A stretch of 45,722 bases of DNA from Salinisphaera sp. (GTDB taxonomy: Bacteria; Pseudomonadota; Gammaproteobacteria; Nevskiales; Salinisphaeraceae), in contig JAQIBT010000063.1 in NCBI GenBank assembly GCA_027858915.1, forward strand, positions 1 to 45,722, read 5' to 3'. Below are positions 8,290 through 16,534 of the stretch, piece by piece. The translations under genes were made by a program, and so were the position numbers. The notes under the pieces are model-generated. The model did no database searches. It was not told the origin of the DNA and saw nothing but the letters and a program-made list of their open reading frames with translations. The stretch's first letter is position 1. Every line of letters starts with the position of its first letter.

Positions 8290-8305
8290 CGTTCCACGTG
8301 GAACG
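8290..8305. promoter_or_regulatory. parS centromere site (perfect palindrome)
   Basis: CGTTCCACGTGGAACG is a perfect 16-bp palindrome that contains the 14-bp gammaproteobacterial parS core GTTCCACGTGGAAC at 8291-8304. ParB proteins of the chromosomal ParABS system load at such sites near the origin. It lies in the aceE-aceF gap, about 13.7 kb left of the proposed oriC. Confidence 0.85.
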
Positions 8306-8378
8306 TCGATCCGTCTTATCGGTTAGTTGCGTCTTCTATCGACTATCGCTGATTGCCGTTACCGCCGTGCCCGGGCCC

Positions 8379-11069
8379 TCAGTGCGTGAGCGGCTCCGGT
8401 TTCTCGGGATCAATGCCGTACTTGCGGATCGCCTCGGCAACGACCTTGCGCTCCACGGTGCCTTCATCGGCCAGCGCCTTGAGCGCACAGACGGTGATCC
8501 AGCGCCGATCCACCTCGAAGAATTCGCGCAATGCCTCGCGGGTGTCCGACCGACCAAAGCCATCGGTACCCAGCGTGTGATAAGCCACCGGCATGTAGGG
8601 TCGGATCATCTCCGGTAGCCCGCGTACGTAATCGGTGGCCGCAATCGCAGGACCCTTGGCTTCTGCGAATTGCTTCGCTACAAAGCTCTGGCGCGGCTCT
8701 GCTTCGGGATGGAGCATGTTCCAACGCTCCGCCGAGGCACCGTCGCGCTTCATTTCAGTAAAACTGGGCGCACTCCAGACCGTAGCGCCGACGTTGTATT
8801 CGTTCTCGAGCATCTCGGCCGCTGCGATTGCCTCGCGCAGAATCGTGCCCGAGCCCAAAAGGTTGACCTGCTTCTTGTAACGCTTGTTCCCTTCGGAGAA
8901 CTTGTACATTCCCGAGATGATGTCTTCTTCTACACCGTCTGGCATCGCCGGATGGTTGTAGTTCTCGTTCATCATCGTGAGGTAGTAGTAGACGTCCTTC
9001 TGCTCTTCGAACATCTCCACCAGGCCGCGATGAATGATCACTGCCATCTCGTAGGAAAAGGTGGGATCGTAGGCACGCACATTCGGCACGAAGTCGAACA
9101 TGACGTGGCTGTGGCCGTCCTGGTGCTGCAGCCCCTCGCCGTTGATGGTCGTTCGCCCGGCGGTGCCGGCCATCATGAAGCCTCGCGCCCGCATATCACC
9201 CGCCGCCCAACAGAAGTCGCCGACGCGCTGGAAGCCAAACATCGAATAGAAGGCATAGAACGGGATCATCGTCTTGCCATGATTCGAATACGACGTAGCC
9301 GCCGCAATAAAAGATGAGACGGCGCCAGCTTCGGTGATGCCTTCTTCCAAGATCTGGCCGTCGGTTGACTCCTTGTAGAACGCGAGTTGGTCCGAGTCTT
9401 CCGGCACGAACAGCTGGCCCACCGGGGAGTAGATTCCCATCGAGCGGAACATGCCTTCCATACCGAAGGTACGTGCCTCATCTGGAATAATCGGCACGAT
9501 ACGCTCGTTGATGTTCTTGTCGCGGGTCAGCAACTGGAGGATGCGGGTAAACACCATCGTGGTCGCCATTTCGCGATCGCCCGATCCCTTCAACAGTTTG
9601 TCGAAGGTCGACAAAGGCGGAATCTCGAGCTTGTCGCCCTGCAGCCGGCGAGCCGGCAGATAACCGCCCAGTTCCTTGCGCCGGGCGTGGAGGTATTTCA
9701 TCTCCTCCGAGTCTTCGTCCGGCTTGTAGAAGGGGGCATCGGCGATCTTGTCGTCGCCGACTGGAATCTCGAAACGATCGCGAAATTCCTTGAGTGCCTC
9801 CTCGGCCATCTTCTTCTGCTGATGGGTGATGTTCTGGCCTTCGCCAGCCTCGCCCATACCGTAGCCCTTGACCGTCTTGGCCAAGATCACCGTCGGCTTG
9901 CCGTTGTCGTTATTTACCGCTTGATGATAGGCAGCATAGACCTTGTGGGGATCGTGGCCACCACGGTTGAGCCGCGCGATATCCTCGTCGGACATCGACG
10001 CCACCATCTTCTCGGTTTCCGGGTGCTTGCCGAAAAAGTGCTCGCGGGTGTACTTGCCGCCGCGGGCCTTGTAGGCCTGGTATTCGCCATCGACCGTCTC
10101 GTTCATCAGGTCAACCAGCTTGCCTTCGTGATCCTGGGCCAGTAAGCCGTCCCACAGCGCACCCCAGATAACCTTGATGACGTTCCAGCCCGCGCCGCGG
10201 AAGAATCCTTCCAGCTCGTCGATGATCTTTGCGTCACCGCGAACCGGGCCGTCCAGGCGTTGCAGATTGCAGTTGACCACGAAGATCAGGTTATCCAGAC
10301 CTTCGCGGGCAGCCAGACCGATCGCCCCCTTGGATTCGGGCTCGTCCATTTCGCCGTCACCACAGAAACACCAGACGTGGCGCTTGCTGGTGTCCTCGAT
10401 GCCACGGTTCTCAAGGTAGCGCATGAAGCGCGCCTGGTAGATCGCGTTGATCGGGCCGATACCCATCGACACGGTCGCAAACTGCCAGTAATCAGGCATC
10501 AGCCAGGCATGCGGATAACTCGACAGGCCCTTGCCGGTGGATTCAGCTCGGAAATTATAGAGCTGGTCTTCGGTGATGCGGCCTTCCAGATAAGAACGCG
10601 CATAGAAACCGGGCGCCGAATGCCCCTGGAAATACACCAGATCTCCGCCATGTTCTTCAGAGGGCGCGTGGAAAAAGTGGTTGAACCCGACTTCATACAG
10701 CGTCGCGGCCGAGGCGAAGCTCGCGATGTGCCCACCCACGCCTTCGTGGTGACGATTGGCCTGCACCACCATCGCCATGGCGTTCCAGCGAATAATCGAC
10801 CGGATACGCCACTCGACGGCCGGATCGCCCGGTGCCTTGGCTTCCTGATGGGGAGGGATGGTATTGACGTACGACGTATTGGGCGAGAAAGGGATCTGAG
10901 CGCCTGTGCGTCGCGACCGGTCAATCAGCAGCTCCAGCAGAAAATGCGCCCGCTCGGGCCCTTCGCGTTCGATGACTGCATCGAGCGCGTCGCGCCACTC
11001 GGCAGATTCCTGGGAGTCGACGTCTTCTATCGGGTCAACGTGATTGGGGTGCGCACTCGCTCGAGCCAT
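8379..11069 (-). CDS. aceE: Pyruvate dehydrogenase E1 component, homodimeric type
   Basis: 896 residues from ATG 11069. AAGGAG at 11077-11082 (read leftwards) gives 7-base spacing to this ATG; the ATG two codons earlier would sit only 1 base from it. E1 decarboxylates pyruvate with thiamine diphosphate and acetylates the E2 lipoyl arm. The ThDP-binding motif is GDGEMDEPESKGAIGLAAREGLDNLIFVVNCN. Other hallmarks are DPIEDVDSQESAEWRDAL at the N-terminus, SYVNTIPPHQE, GGHIASFASAATLYEVGFNHFF, KTVKGYGMGEAGEGQN and the C-terminal GTDGFGRSDTREALREFFEVD. Length matches the roughly 890-residue single-chain E1 of gammaproteobacteria. First gene of the aceE-aceF-lpdA operon. Confidence 0.97.
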   Translation of the reverse strand: MARASAHPNHVDPIEDVDSQESAEWRDALDAVIEREGPERAHFLLELLIDRSRRTGAQIPFSPNTSYVNTIPPHQEAKAPGDPAVEWRIRSIIRWNAMAMVVQANRHHEGVGGHIASFASAATLYEVGFNHFFHAPSEEHGGDLVYFQGHSAPGFYARSYLEGRITEDQLYNFRAESTGKGLSSYPHAWLMPDYWQFATVSMGIGPINAIYQARFMRYLENRGIEDTSKRHVWCFCGDGEMDEPESKGAIGLAAREGLDNLIFVVNCNLQRLDGPVRGDAKIIDELEGFFRGAGWNVIKVIWGALWDGLLAQDHEGKLVDLMNETVDGEYQAYKARGGKYTREHFFGKHPETEKMVASMSDEDIARLNRGGHDPHKVYAAYHQAVNNDNGKPTVILAKTVKGYGMGEAGEGQNITHQQKKMAEEALKEFRDRFEIPVGDDKIADAPFYKPDEDSEEMKYLHARRKELGGYLPARRLQGDKLEIPPLSTFDKLLKGSGDREMATTMVFTRILQLLTRDKNINERIVPIIPDEARTFGMEGMFRSMGIYSPVGQLFVPEDSDQLAFYKESTDGQILEEGITEAGAVSSFIAAATSYSNHGKTMIPFYAFYSMFGFQRVGDFCWAAGDMRARGFMMAGTAGRTTINGEGLQHQDGHSHVMFDFVPNVRAYDPTFSYEMAVIIHRGLVEMFEEQKDVYYYLTMMNENYNHPAMPDGVEEDIISGMYKFSEGNKRYKKQVNLLGSGTILREAIAAAEMLENEYNVGATVWSAPSFTEMKRDGASAERWNMLHPEAEPRQSFVAKQFAEAKGPAIAATDYVRGLPEMIRPYMPVAYHTLGTDGFGRSDTREALREFFEVDRRWITVCALKALADEGTVERKVVAEAIRKYGIDPEKPEPLTH

Positions 11070-11114
11070 ACTCATGCTCCTTGGCAAAGCATTAGGAATT
11101 CCTGTTAGTTGCCG

Positions 11115-11144
11115 ATATTACGCCCGCGTTGGTAACAGGGACAA
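11115..11144 (-). promoter_or_regulatory. Candidate sigma-70 promoter of the pyruvate dehydrogenase operon
   Basis: On the minus strand TTGTCC (11139-11144) and TAATAT (11115-11120) are separated by 18 bases, each matching 4 of 6 consensus positions. They lie about 45 bases upstream of the aceE start in the gap shared with the divergent amidoligase gene. I see no convincing PdhR box. Confidence 0.35.
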
Positions 11145-11210
11145 CTGGCCGACGCGCGTTCAGGCTGGCATGCTGCCCTGGTTATTGAACATGTTGCATC
11201 GCACGATTAC

Positions 11211-12212
11211 ATGAACGAACCCGACGCCGGCTACGCAAAGACGCCGTTACGCCGGCCATCGCGCGTCAATACGGTAACGAATGGCGAACGGCGTGTCGGC
11301 GTGGAACTTGAGTTTACCGGGCTGGGCATTGAGCAGATCGCGGCACTGGTGCAATCCACTGTGGGCGGCGATATTCGGCCCCACAGCGCATATGAGTACA
11401 GCGTGAAGGACAGCCGCTTCGGCGATTTCGCCGTGGAACTGGACTATGCCTATCTGAAAGAGCGAGGACGAACAGCAGCCGGTGACGGCTTCTGGAACGA
11501 GGTCGAGCGTCTATCGGACGATCTGCTGGGCGCCGTCGCCAAGCATGTGGTTCCGCTCGAGATTGTCTGTCCACCGATCGTCATCAGCGAACTGCATTTG
11601 TTGCACGAACTGATCGCTGTTCTGCGCAAACACGGCGCTCGCGGTACCGGCATGTCCGCCATCTATGCCTTCGGTCTGCACCTGAACCCGGAAGTACCGG
11701 ACACCCAGCCTGGCACCATACTCGGCTACATGCGCGCCTTCTCGGTCGCTTTTGACTGGCTCAGACGGATAAGCGAGATCGACCTGAGCCGCCGCGTCTT
11801 TCCGTACATCCAGGCCTATGATCGCGCCTATGTACGCAAGATCTGCGACCCGGACTATGCGCCCAACCAGACCCAGCTGATCGACGATTACCTGGCGGCC
11901 AACGCAAGCCGCAATCGCGCGCTCGACATGCTGCCGCTGTTTGCCTATCTCGACCAGCCGCGGGTCGAGGCCGTCATTCGCGACACTCTGGTCAAGGCAA
12001 GGCCGACGCTGCATTACCGGCTGCCAAACTGCGAGATCGAGCGGCCTGACTGGGACCTGCACGACGCATGGAATCATTGGCTGGTGGTCGAACAACTGGC
12101 AGCAGACAGCGAACACCTGACGGCGGTCTGCCAGGACTACTGCCAGGTGCTCGATACACCGCTGGGCGACTGGTTCGGTCATTGGGCCGATAGATTCGAA
12201 CAGTATTTGTAA
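11211..12212 (+). CDS. Putative amidoligase (COOH-NH2 ligase fold)
   Basis: 333 residues from ATG 11211. The N-terminal third has the marks of the amidoligase family related to glutamine synthetase: RRVGVELEFTGLGIEQIAALV, where the E-x-E of VELEF is the predicted metal-binding pair, then FAVELDYAYL, then PLEIVCPPI, and a Gly-rich turn with GLHLNPEVPD. The rest is helical and ends in LGDWFGHWADRFEQYL. Family members are predicted to join a carboxylate to an amine with ATP, possibly on peptides or peptidoglycan-like substrates; the substrate here is unknown. No ribosome binding site is obvious. The next gene, 25-40 bases downstream on the same strand, is a C26-type glutamine amidotransferase/hydrolase, a partnership described for this family in comparative genomics. 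Confidence 0.75.
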   Translation: MNEPDAGYAKTPLRRPSRVNTVTNGERRVGVELEFTGLGIEQIAALVQSTVGGDIRPHSAYEYSVKDSRFGDFAVELDYAYLKERGRTAAGDGFWNEVERLSDDLLGAVAKHVVPLEIVCPPIVISELHLLHELIAVLRKHGARGTGMSAIYAFGLHLNPEVPDTQPGTILGYMRAFSVAFDWLRRISEIDLSRRVFPYIQAYDRAYVRKICDPDYAPNQTQLIDDYLAANASRNRALDMLPLFAYLDQPRVEAVIRDTLVKARPTLHYRLPNCEIERPDWDLHDAWNHWLVVEQLAADSEHLTAVCQDYCQVLDTPLGDWFGHWADRFEQYL

Positions 12213-12246
12213 TGCCGAGCGCTTCGTCTTCAGTCTCGTGCCACTC

Positions 12247-12945
12247 ATGATGGGCCAGAGGCCGCGCATCGCCGTGACCAGCAAGGCCAGCCGCTGGGCA
12301 CCCGGCTGGTGGTGTGCGTGGCTGATGATCCGAACCGCGGGGGGGCAGCCGGTACGCGCCACACCCGGGCGCGAACTGCCGACCGATATCGACGGCCTGG
12401 TGATTGGCGGCGGCGACGACATTGCCAACGATCTGTATTCGGCGACTGCGGCCTATGACGTAGGGGCCGATCGCGCCCGCGACGCCTTCGAGCTGGCGGC
12501 GATTGCCTATGCGCGTGATACCGGCCGCCCGGTACTGGGTATCTGCCGCGGCGCGCAGTTATTGAACGTGGCAGCCGGAGGGACTCTGTACGACGACATC
12601 ACAAAGCTGCGCCGCTCAACATCCAACCGCGCCAATCCCCTCGCATGCAAGCCAATTGCCATCAAACCACATAGCCGGCTGGCAGCCGTACTTGGCCGAC
12701 GCCGTATGCGGGTGAACAGTCTGCATCATCAGGCAGTACAAGGGCTGGGACGCGACCTGATCGCCGTAGCCAGGGATGCCGACGGATTCGTTCAGGCGAT
12801 AGAAGCCGACGCCGCCCGATCTGATCAATGGCTTGTTGGTGTGCAATGGCACCCGGAGTATCTGTTCTATCGACGGGCATCACATCAACTGTTCCGTACG
12901 CTGACCAAGTCTGCACTCGATAGCCGGACCGCAGGCAAGCACTGA
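12247..12945 (+). CDS. Gamma-glutamyl-gamma-aminobutyrate hydrolase-like class-I glutamine amidotransferase (peptidase C26)
   Basis: About 232 residues. The start is uncertain: GTG 12238, ATG 12247 or ATG 12250 all work, and none has a clear ribosome binding site; I chose 12247. The protein shows the class-I glutaminase triad: the nucleophile elbow GICRGAQLLNVAAGGTLYDDI (Cys), and QWHPEYLF near the end (His and Glu). Other family hallmarks are DGLVIGGGDDI and VNSLHHQAVQGLG. PuuD-type relatives cleave gamma-glutamyl amide bonds. Because it follows the amidoligase gene closely on the same strand, it probably works with it, either removing gamma-glutamyl groups or acting on the ligase product. 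That pairing is inference from context and from known gene neighbourhoods. Confidence 0.82.
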   Translation: MMGQRPRIAVTSKASRWAPGWWCAWLMIRTAGGQPVRATPGRELPTDIDGLVIGGGDDIANDLYSATAAYDVGADRARDAFELAAIAYARDTGRPVLGICRGAQLLNVAAGGTLYDDITKLRRSTSNRANPLACKPIAIKPHSRLAAVLGRRRMRVNSLHHQAVQGLGRDLIAVARDADGFVQAIEADAARSDQWLVGVQWHPEYLFYRRASHQLFRTLTKSALDSRTAGKH

Positions 12946-13009
12946 TCAGCGGTCCGCGTATTTTGCCGTCACGGCCTTTGTCAAGCGAGCCGGCGCATCC
13001 GATATGCGC

Positions 13010-13933
13010 TCAACTCTGACGCCGCGAATCGCTGTAGGCCACCTGGGCATAGTTGATCACTGCCACCATGAGTACACCGCCGAACACGTTGCCAATCAGG
13101 GTAGGTAGAAAGAATACGCTCAGATAGTCCGCAATCGAGTGGGCGCCGCTGAATACGCCGTAGAGTGCGGCTACCGAGCCAGCGATGATATGCGGAAAAT
13201 GGGCCAGGCCGATCAGGTAGGTCACGATGATGATCACGCCCACACGCGCGGTTTCGGCCGCCGGCATCAACCAGAGCATGAGCGCAATCAACCAGCCGGC
13301 GAACACCGCACGCGCCATCATGGTGACAAATCCCGCTTCATATTCACCCGCCGCGATCTTATCCATGGCCGGCTGCATAGAGTCGGGCAGAATATGGATG
13401 TTCGCCATCACCGCCGCGAAGATACCGGTGCCGATGACGTTGGCGCCCAGTACGACCCCCCACAGCTTGAGCGTACGCACGACGGTTTTCAGGTCGCGTA
13501 CCCGCAACACTTCGAGCACCGGGGTCAGCGTGTTCTCGGTGAATAGCTGCTGGCGGCCGAGGATCACGAACAGAAAACCGGTGGAATAGCCCAGGCTGGT
13601 CACGATTCGCTGCCAATTGGCGTCCGGGGTATGGGCGCTGAGCAACGCCATGGCGAGGAACGAGAAGCCCATCGACAGCCCAGCAGCCAGGCCGGACCAG
13701 GCTAGCCCGAGTAACGGCCGCACCAGTTCGTTTTCGGCCTCGGCGCGAATGGCTTCGAACACCACGCCAGCACTGGGGGCCTCGCGGCGGCGCGCGTCAC
13801 GCTGCTGGTCATGATCAAGGTCGACCTCTTGTTCATCGGCCTTGGGCGTACCGTTGGCGGTCTGGTGGTAGATCGCGTGGCGATCCGGATATCTCACGTC
13901 GTCGTCTTGCGTCATGATTGATTCAGCACCCAT
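13010..13933 (-). CDS. Formate/nitrite transporter (FNT) family channel
   Basis: 307 residues from ATG 13933; ATG 13915 (MTQDDD) is an alternative. Residues 1-65 are a hydrophilic, Asp/Glu/Arg-rich cytoplasmic extension. Then come about six membrane segments typical of FNT pentameric channels: PLLGLAWSGLAAGLSMGFSFLAMALL, IVTSLGYSTGFLFVILGRQQLFTENTLTPVL, LWGVVLGANVIGTGIFAAVM, AVFAGWLIALMLWLMPAAE, VGVIIIVTYLIGLAHFPHIIAGS and FLPTLIGNVFGGVLMVAVINYAQV. GRQQLFTENTL and AHFPHIIAGS fit the YfdC-like branch rather than FocA/NirC proper, and the long N-terminal tail also fits that branch. Small monovalent anions are the usual cargo; the actual one is unknown. It converges with the C26 gene and diverges from the glutaminyl cyclase gene. 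Confidence 0.85.
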   Translation of the reverse strand: MGAESIMTQDDDVRYPDRHAIYHQTANGTPKADEQEVDLDHDQQRDARRREAPSAGVVFEAIRAEAENELVRPLLGLAWSGLAAGLSMGFSFLAMALLSAHTPDANWQRIVTSLGYSTGFLFVILGRQQLFTENTLTPVLEVLRVRDLKTVVRTLKLWGVVLGANVIGTGIFAAVMANIHILPDSMQPAMDKIAAGEYEAGFVTMMARAVFAGWLIALMLWLMPAAETARVGVIIIVTYLIGLAHFPHIIAGSVAALYGVFSGAHSIADYLSVFFLPTLIGNVFGGVLMVAVINYAQVAYSDSRRQS

Positions 13934-14033
13934 CGATGATTATTGATACTCGGGCGTGTCACCGGCTCAGACGACAACACAACCGGAACAGTTTATCGCT
14001 CATTTATCGGCAAGTTCTGATTCATTTCACCCC

Positions 14034-14900
14034 ATGCCTATATCGACCCGACTGATTTTCATGACGTGGCTGGGCCTTGGCCTCGCCAGCTGCACGACGC
14101 CTGACCGAGGACCGGAGGCCGCCAGCAATATCAACGATCATGTCAATCCGGCGCTGACGATCACGGCGCGCTGGCCTCATGACACACAGGCGTTCACCGA
14201 AGGCCTGGTTGTCGACGGTCGGGTACTGTTTGAAAGCACCGGTGAATATGGACATTCGCGGCTGCGCCGAACCGATTGGCGCAGCGGCCGGATACTAGCG
14301 GAGAGAACGCTGCCGGCTACCCAGTTCGGCGAAGGACTGACGCGCCTCGGCGACAAGCTCTACCAGCTCACATGGAAAGCCGGTACGGGCTATATATACG
14401 ACGCTGATTCACTGGCCTCACGCGGCCGATTTTCCTACGCCCGTGAAGGCTGGGGGCTGACCAACGATGGCCATCAGCTGATCATGAGCGATGGCACATC
14501 CGTGCTGCGGTGGCTGGCCACATCGGATTTTCACGTTGTCCGTCGATTGCAGGTGAAAGACGATGGCACCGCTGTCGACCAACTCAACGAGCTCGAATAC
14601 ATCGACGGAACCATCTGGGCCAACATCTGGCACTCGGACCAAATTGTCGTGATCGATCCCGCCACTGGCCACGTGATTGCTCGGCTGGACGCACACAGCC
14701 TGCGCCAGACGCTGTACGACAGCGGCTACCAAGATGACGCGGGCACCCTCAACGGCATTGCCTATGATCCCGTCGCCAAACGCCTGATACTGACGGGCAA
14801 GAACTGGCCGTTGATTTTCGAAGTCGCCTTGCCCGAAATCGACGGGTGCGGTGCTGATCAGAAAGCATCGGCGCGGGCGCGCGACCAATCGCCAGAATAA
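14034..14900 (+). CDS. Glutaminyl-peptide cyclotransferase, lipoprotein form
   Basis: 288 residues from ATG 14034. The enzyme turns N-terminal glutamine of peptides into pyroglutamate. The start gives a lipoprotein signal, MPISTRLIFMTWLGLGLASC, with a lipobox ending at Cys20, so it should be membrane-tethered and face the periplasm; the open frame upstream to 13956 lacks this logic. Motifs of the plant/bacterial beta-propeller glutamine cyclotransferase family: QAFTEGLV, FESTGEYGHSRLRR, YQLTWKAGTGYIYD, GWGLTNDGHQLIMSDGTSVL, LNELEYIDGTIWANIWHSDQIVVIDP and GTLNGIAYDPVAKRLILTGKNWPLIFEV. The last 43 bases overlap, tail to tail, the end of the glutamate-synthase-like gene. No ribosome binding site is evident. 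Confidence 0.9.
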   Translation: MPISTRLIFMTWLGLGLASCTTPDRGPEAASNINDHVNPALTITARWPHDTQAFTEGLVVDGRVLFESTGEYGHSRLRRTDWRSGRILAERTLPATQFGEGLTRLGDKLYQLTWKAGTGYIYDADSLASRGRFSYAREGWGLTNDGHQLIMSDGTSVLRWLATSDFHVVRRLQVKDDGTAVDQLNELEYIDGTIWANIWHSDQIVVIDPATGHVIARLDAHSLRQTLYDSGYQDDAGTLNGIAYDPVAKRLILTGKNWPLIFEVALPEIDGCGADQKASARARDQSPE

Positions 14901-16441
14901 CTCTCCGGAATCCGATCCTCGAGAAAGTCTCCTGACGCCACCGTCGGCAGCATATCGGCGAAGGTCACAGCCGGACCGTAGCCGGCCCGATGATGGACAT
15001 GCTCCATGCCCAGCTTGTCCGGAGAATCCAGCCCCATGGCGCCGACCATATCCAGAAACGCCTTGATGGTGGCGTCATGGAAATTGCGCACCTGCAATGA
15101 CTTGCCCACGACTTCCAGGGCTCGAGCCCGTCGTGGGTCCTGGGTTGTCACACCGGTCGGACAGGTACCGGTATGACAGCGCCGGGCCTGAATACAGCCA
15201 ACTGAGAACATGAAACCGCGCGCCACATTGCACATATCGGCGCCGAGGGCGATTTTCACCACCATGTCGAAGCCCATCGCGACCTTGCCGCTGGCGATTA
15301 CCACGATCTTGTCGCGCAGCCCCACGCCGACCAGGCAGTCGTTCACGAACGGCAGCGCTTCGTTGATATAGGTACCCACGAAATCCGAGAATTCGGCCGG
15401 CGCAGCGCCCGTACCACCCTCGGCGCCGTCCACGGTAATGAAATCGGGCACGATGCCGGTCTCCAGCATCGCCTTGCAGATTCCCATGAACTCATAGCGA
15501 TGTCCGATGCACAGCTTGAAGCCCACTGGCTTGCCGTGGGTCAGATCGCGCAGCCGCTGCATGAACTGTAGCAGCCCGGTCGGCGTAGAAAATCGTTTGT
15601 GCGCCGCTGGCGACTGGCAGTCCTCGCCTTCAGGAATCTGGCGTACACGGGCAATTTCGGCGGTGACCTTCTTGCCGGGCAGCAGGCCGCCATGACCCGG
15701 CTTGGCGCCTTGGGAGATCTTGATCTCGATCATCTTCACCTGATCGGTATTGGCCTTTTCGACAAAACTGTCGGCATCGAAATCGCCGTCGTCGGTTCGA
15801 CAGCCAAAATACCCGGAGGCAATCTCCCAGATCAGATCACCGCCGTGTTCGCGATGATGATCGCTGATCGCGCCCTCGCCGGTGTCCTGGGCGAAGTTGC
15901 CGAGCTTGGCACCGCGATTCATCGCCGCCACGGCGTTGGCCGACAAGGCCCCGAAGCTCATGGCCGAGACATTCAGGCGCGATGAATCATAGGGCTGGCG
16001 GCATTGCTCGTTGCCAATTACGATACGTGCGTACTTCTCGTCCACCGTATGCGGCGCGATCGAGTGCTGAACAAATGAAAACCCGGCGTCTTCGAAATCG
16101 CGCATGGTGCCAAAAGGCGACGTATCGGAGCCGCCGTGAGCGCGTTCCTCGATGATGGTGCGCTGTTCACGCGAGAACGGGCGGCCGCTGGTTTCCGATT
16201 CGAAGAAATACTGGCGCAATTCCGGGCGCACGAATTCCATCATGTAGCGCAGATGGCCAAGGATCGGGAAATTACGCAGCACGTTGTGATGCGATAACAG
16301 GTCGTAGGCGCCGACTACCGCGAGCAGCGCAAGAATCGCCCAGGCCCAAAGCCAGACCGGCGCCAGCCACGCCAGCACGACGCCAACAATGATGGTGAAG
16401 ACGAGATAGAGCCCGTATAGAAAACGTGGATGCCCGAACAT
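14858..16441 (-). CDS. Membrane-anchored FMN-binding glutamate synthase family protein
   Basis: 527 residues. The N-terminus has two membrane helices (FLYGLYLVFTIIVGVVLAWL and VWLWAWAILALLAVVGAYDLL). The remainder is the FMN-binding TIM-barrel domain of the large glutamate synthase subunit: SAMSFGALSANAVAAMNRGAKL, NTGEGAIS-like DTGEGAISDHHREHGGDLIWEI, IEIKISQGAKPGHGGLLPGKKV, TVDGAEGGTGAAP, and the cysteine cluster CIQARRCHTGTCPTGVTTQDP that binds an iron-sulfur centre in relatives. It lacks the glutaminase domain, so it cannot itself release ammonia from glutamine. The reaction is unknown; family members are widespread and poorly studied. Its 3' end overlaps the glutaminyl cyclase gene by 43 bases. 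Confidence 0.9.
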   Translation of the reverse strand: MFGHPRFLYGLYLVFTIIVGVVLAWLAPVWLWAWAILALLAVVGAYDLLSHHNVLRNFPILGHLRYMMEFVRPELRQYFFESETSGRPFSREQRTIIEERAHGGSDTSPFGTMRDFEDAGFSFVQHSIAPHTVDEKYARIVIGNEQCRQPYDSSRLNVSAMSFGALSANAVAAMNRGAKLGNFAQDTGEGAISDHHREHGGDLIWEIASGYFGCRTDDGDFDADSFVEKANTDQVKMIEIKISQGAKPGHGGLLPGKKVTAEIARVRQIPEGEDCQSPAAHKRFSTPTGLLQFMQRLRDLTHGKPVGFKLCIGHRYEFMGICKAMLETGIVPDFITVDGAEGGTGAAPAEFSDFVGTYINEALPFVNDCLVGVGLRDKIVVIASGKVAMGFDMVVKIALGADMCNVARGFMFSVGCIQARRCHTGTCPTGVTTQDPRRARALEVVGKSLQVRNFHDATIKAFLDMVGAMGLDSPDKLGMEHVHHRAGYGPAVTFADMLPTVASGDFLEDRIPESYSGDWSRARADAF

Positions 16442-16487
16442 GCGTCGACCAGTGGGTGTTTGAATGCAGCATGCACCGAATACGACA

Positions 16488-16522
16488 AGCGCTCAATCCG
16501 AATGATCCCTGAGCGCTGTTTT
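16488..16522. terminator. Stem-loop between mnmE and the FMN-binding protein gene
   Basis: AGCGCTCA (16488-16495) pairs with TGAGCGCT (16510-16517) around a 14-base loop, followed on the plus strand by GTTTTTG. Both flanking genes read leftwards, and in that direction the hairpin is preceded by the A-run and followed only by TTGTC, so termination of mnmE is possible but weak. Confidence 0.35.
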
Positions 16523-16534
16523 TGACGTATATCG

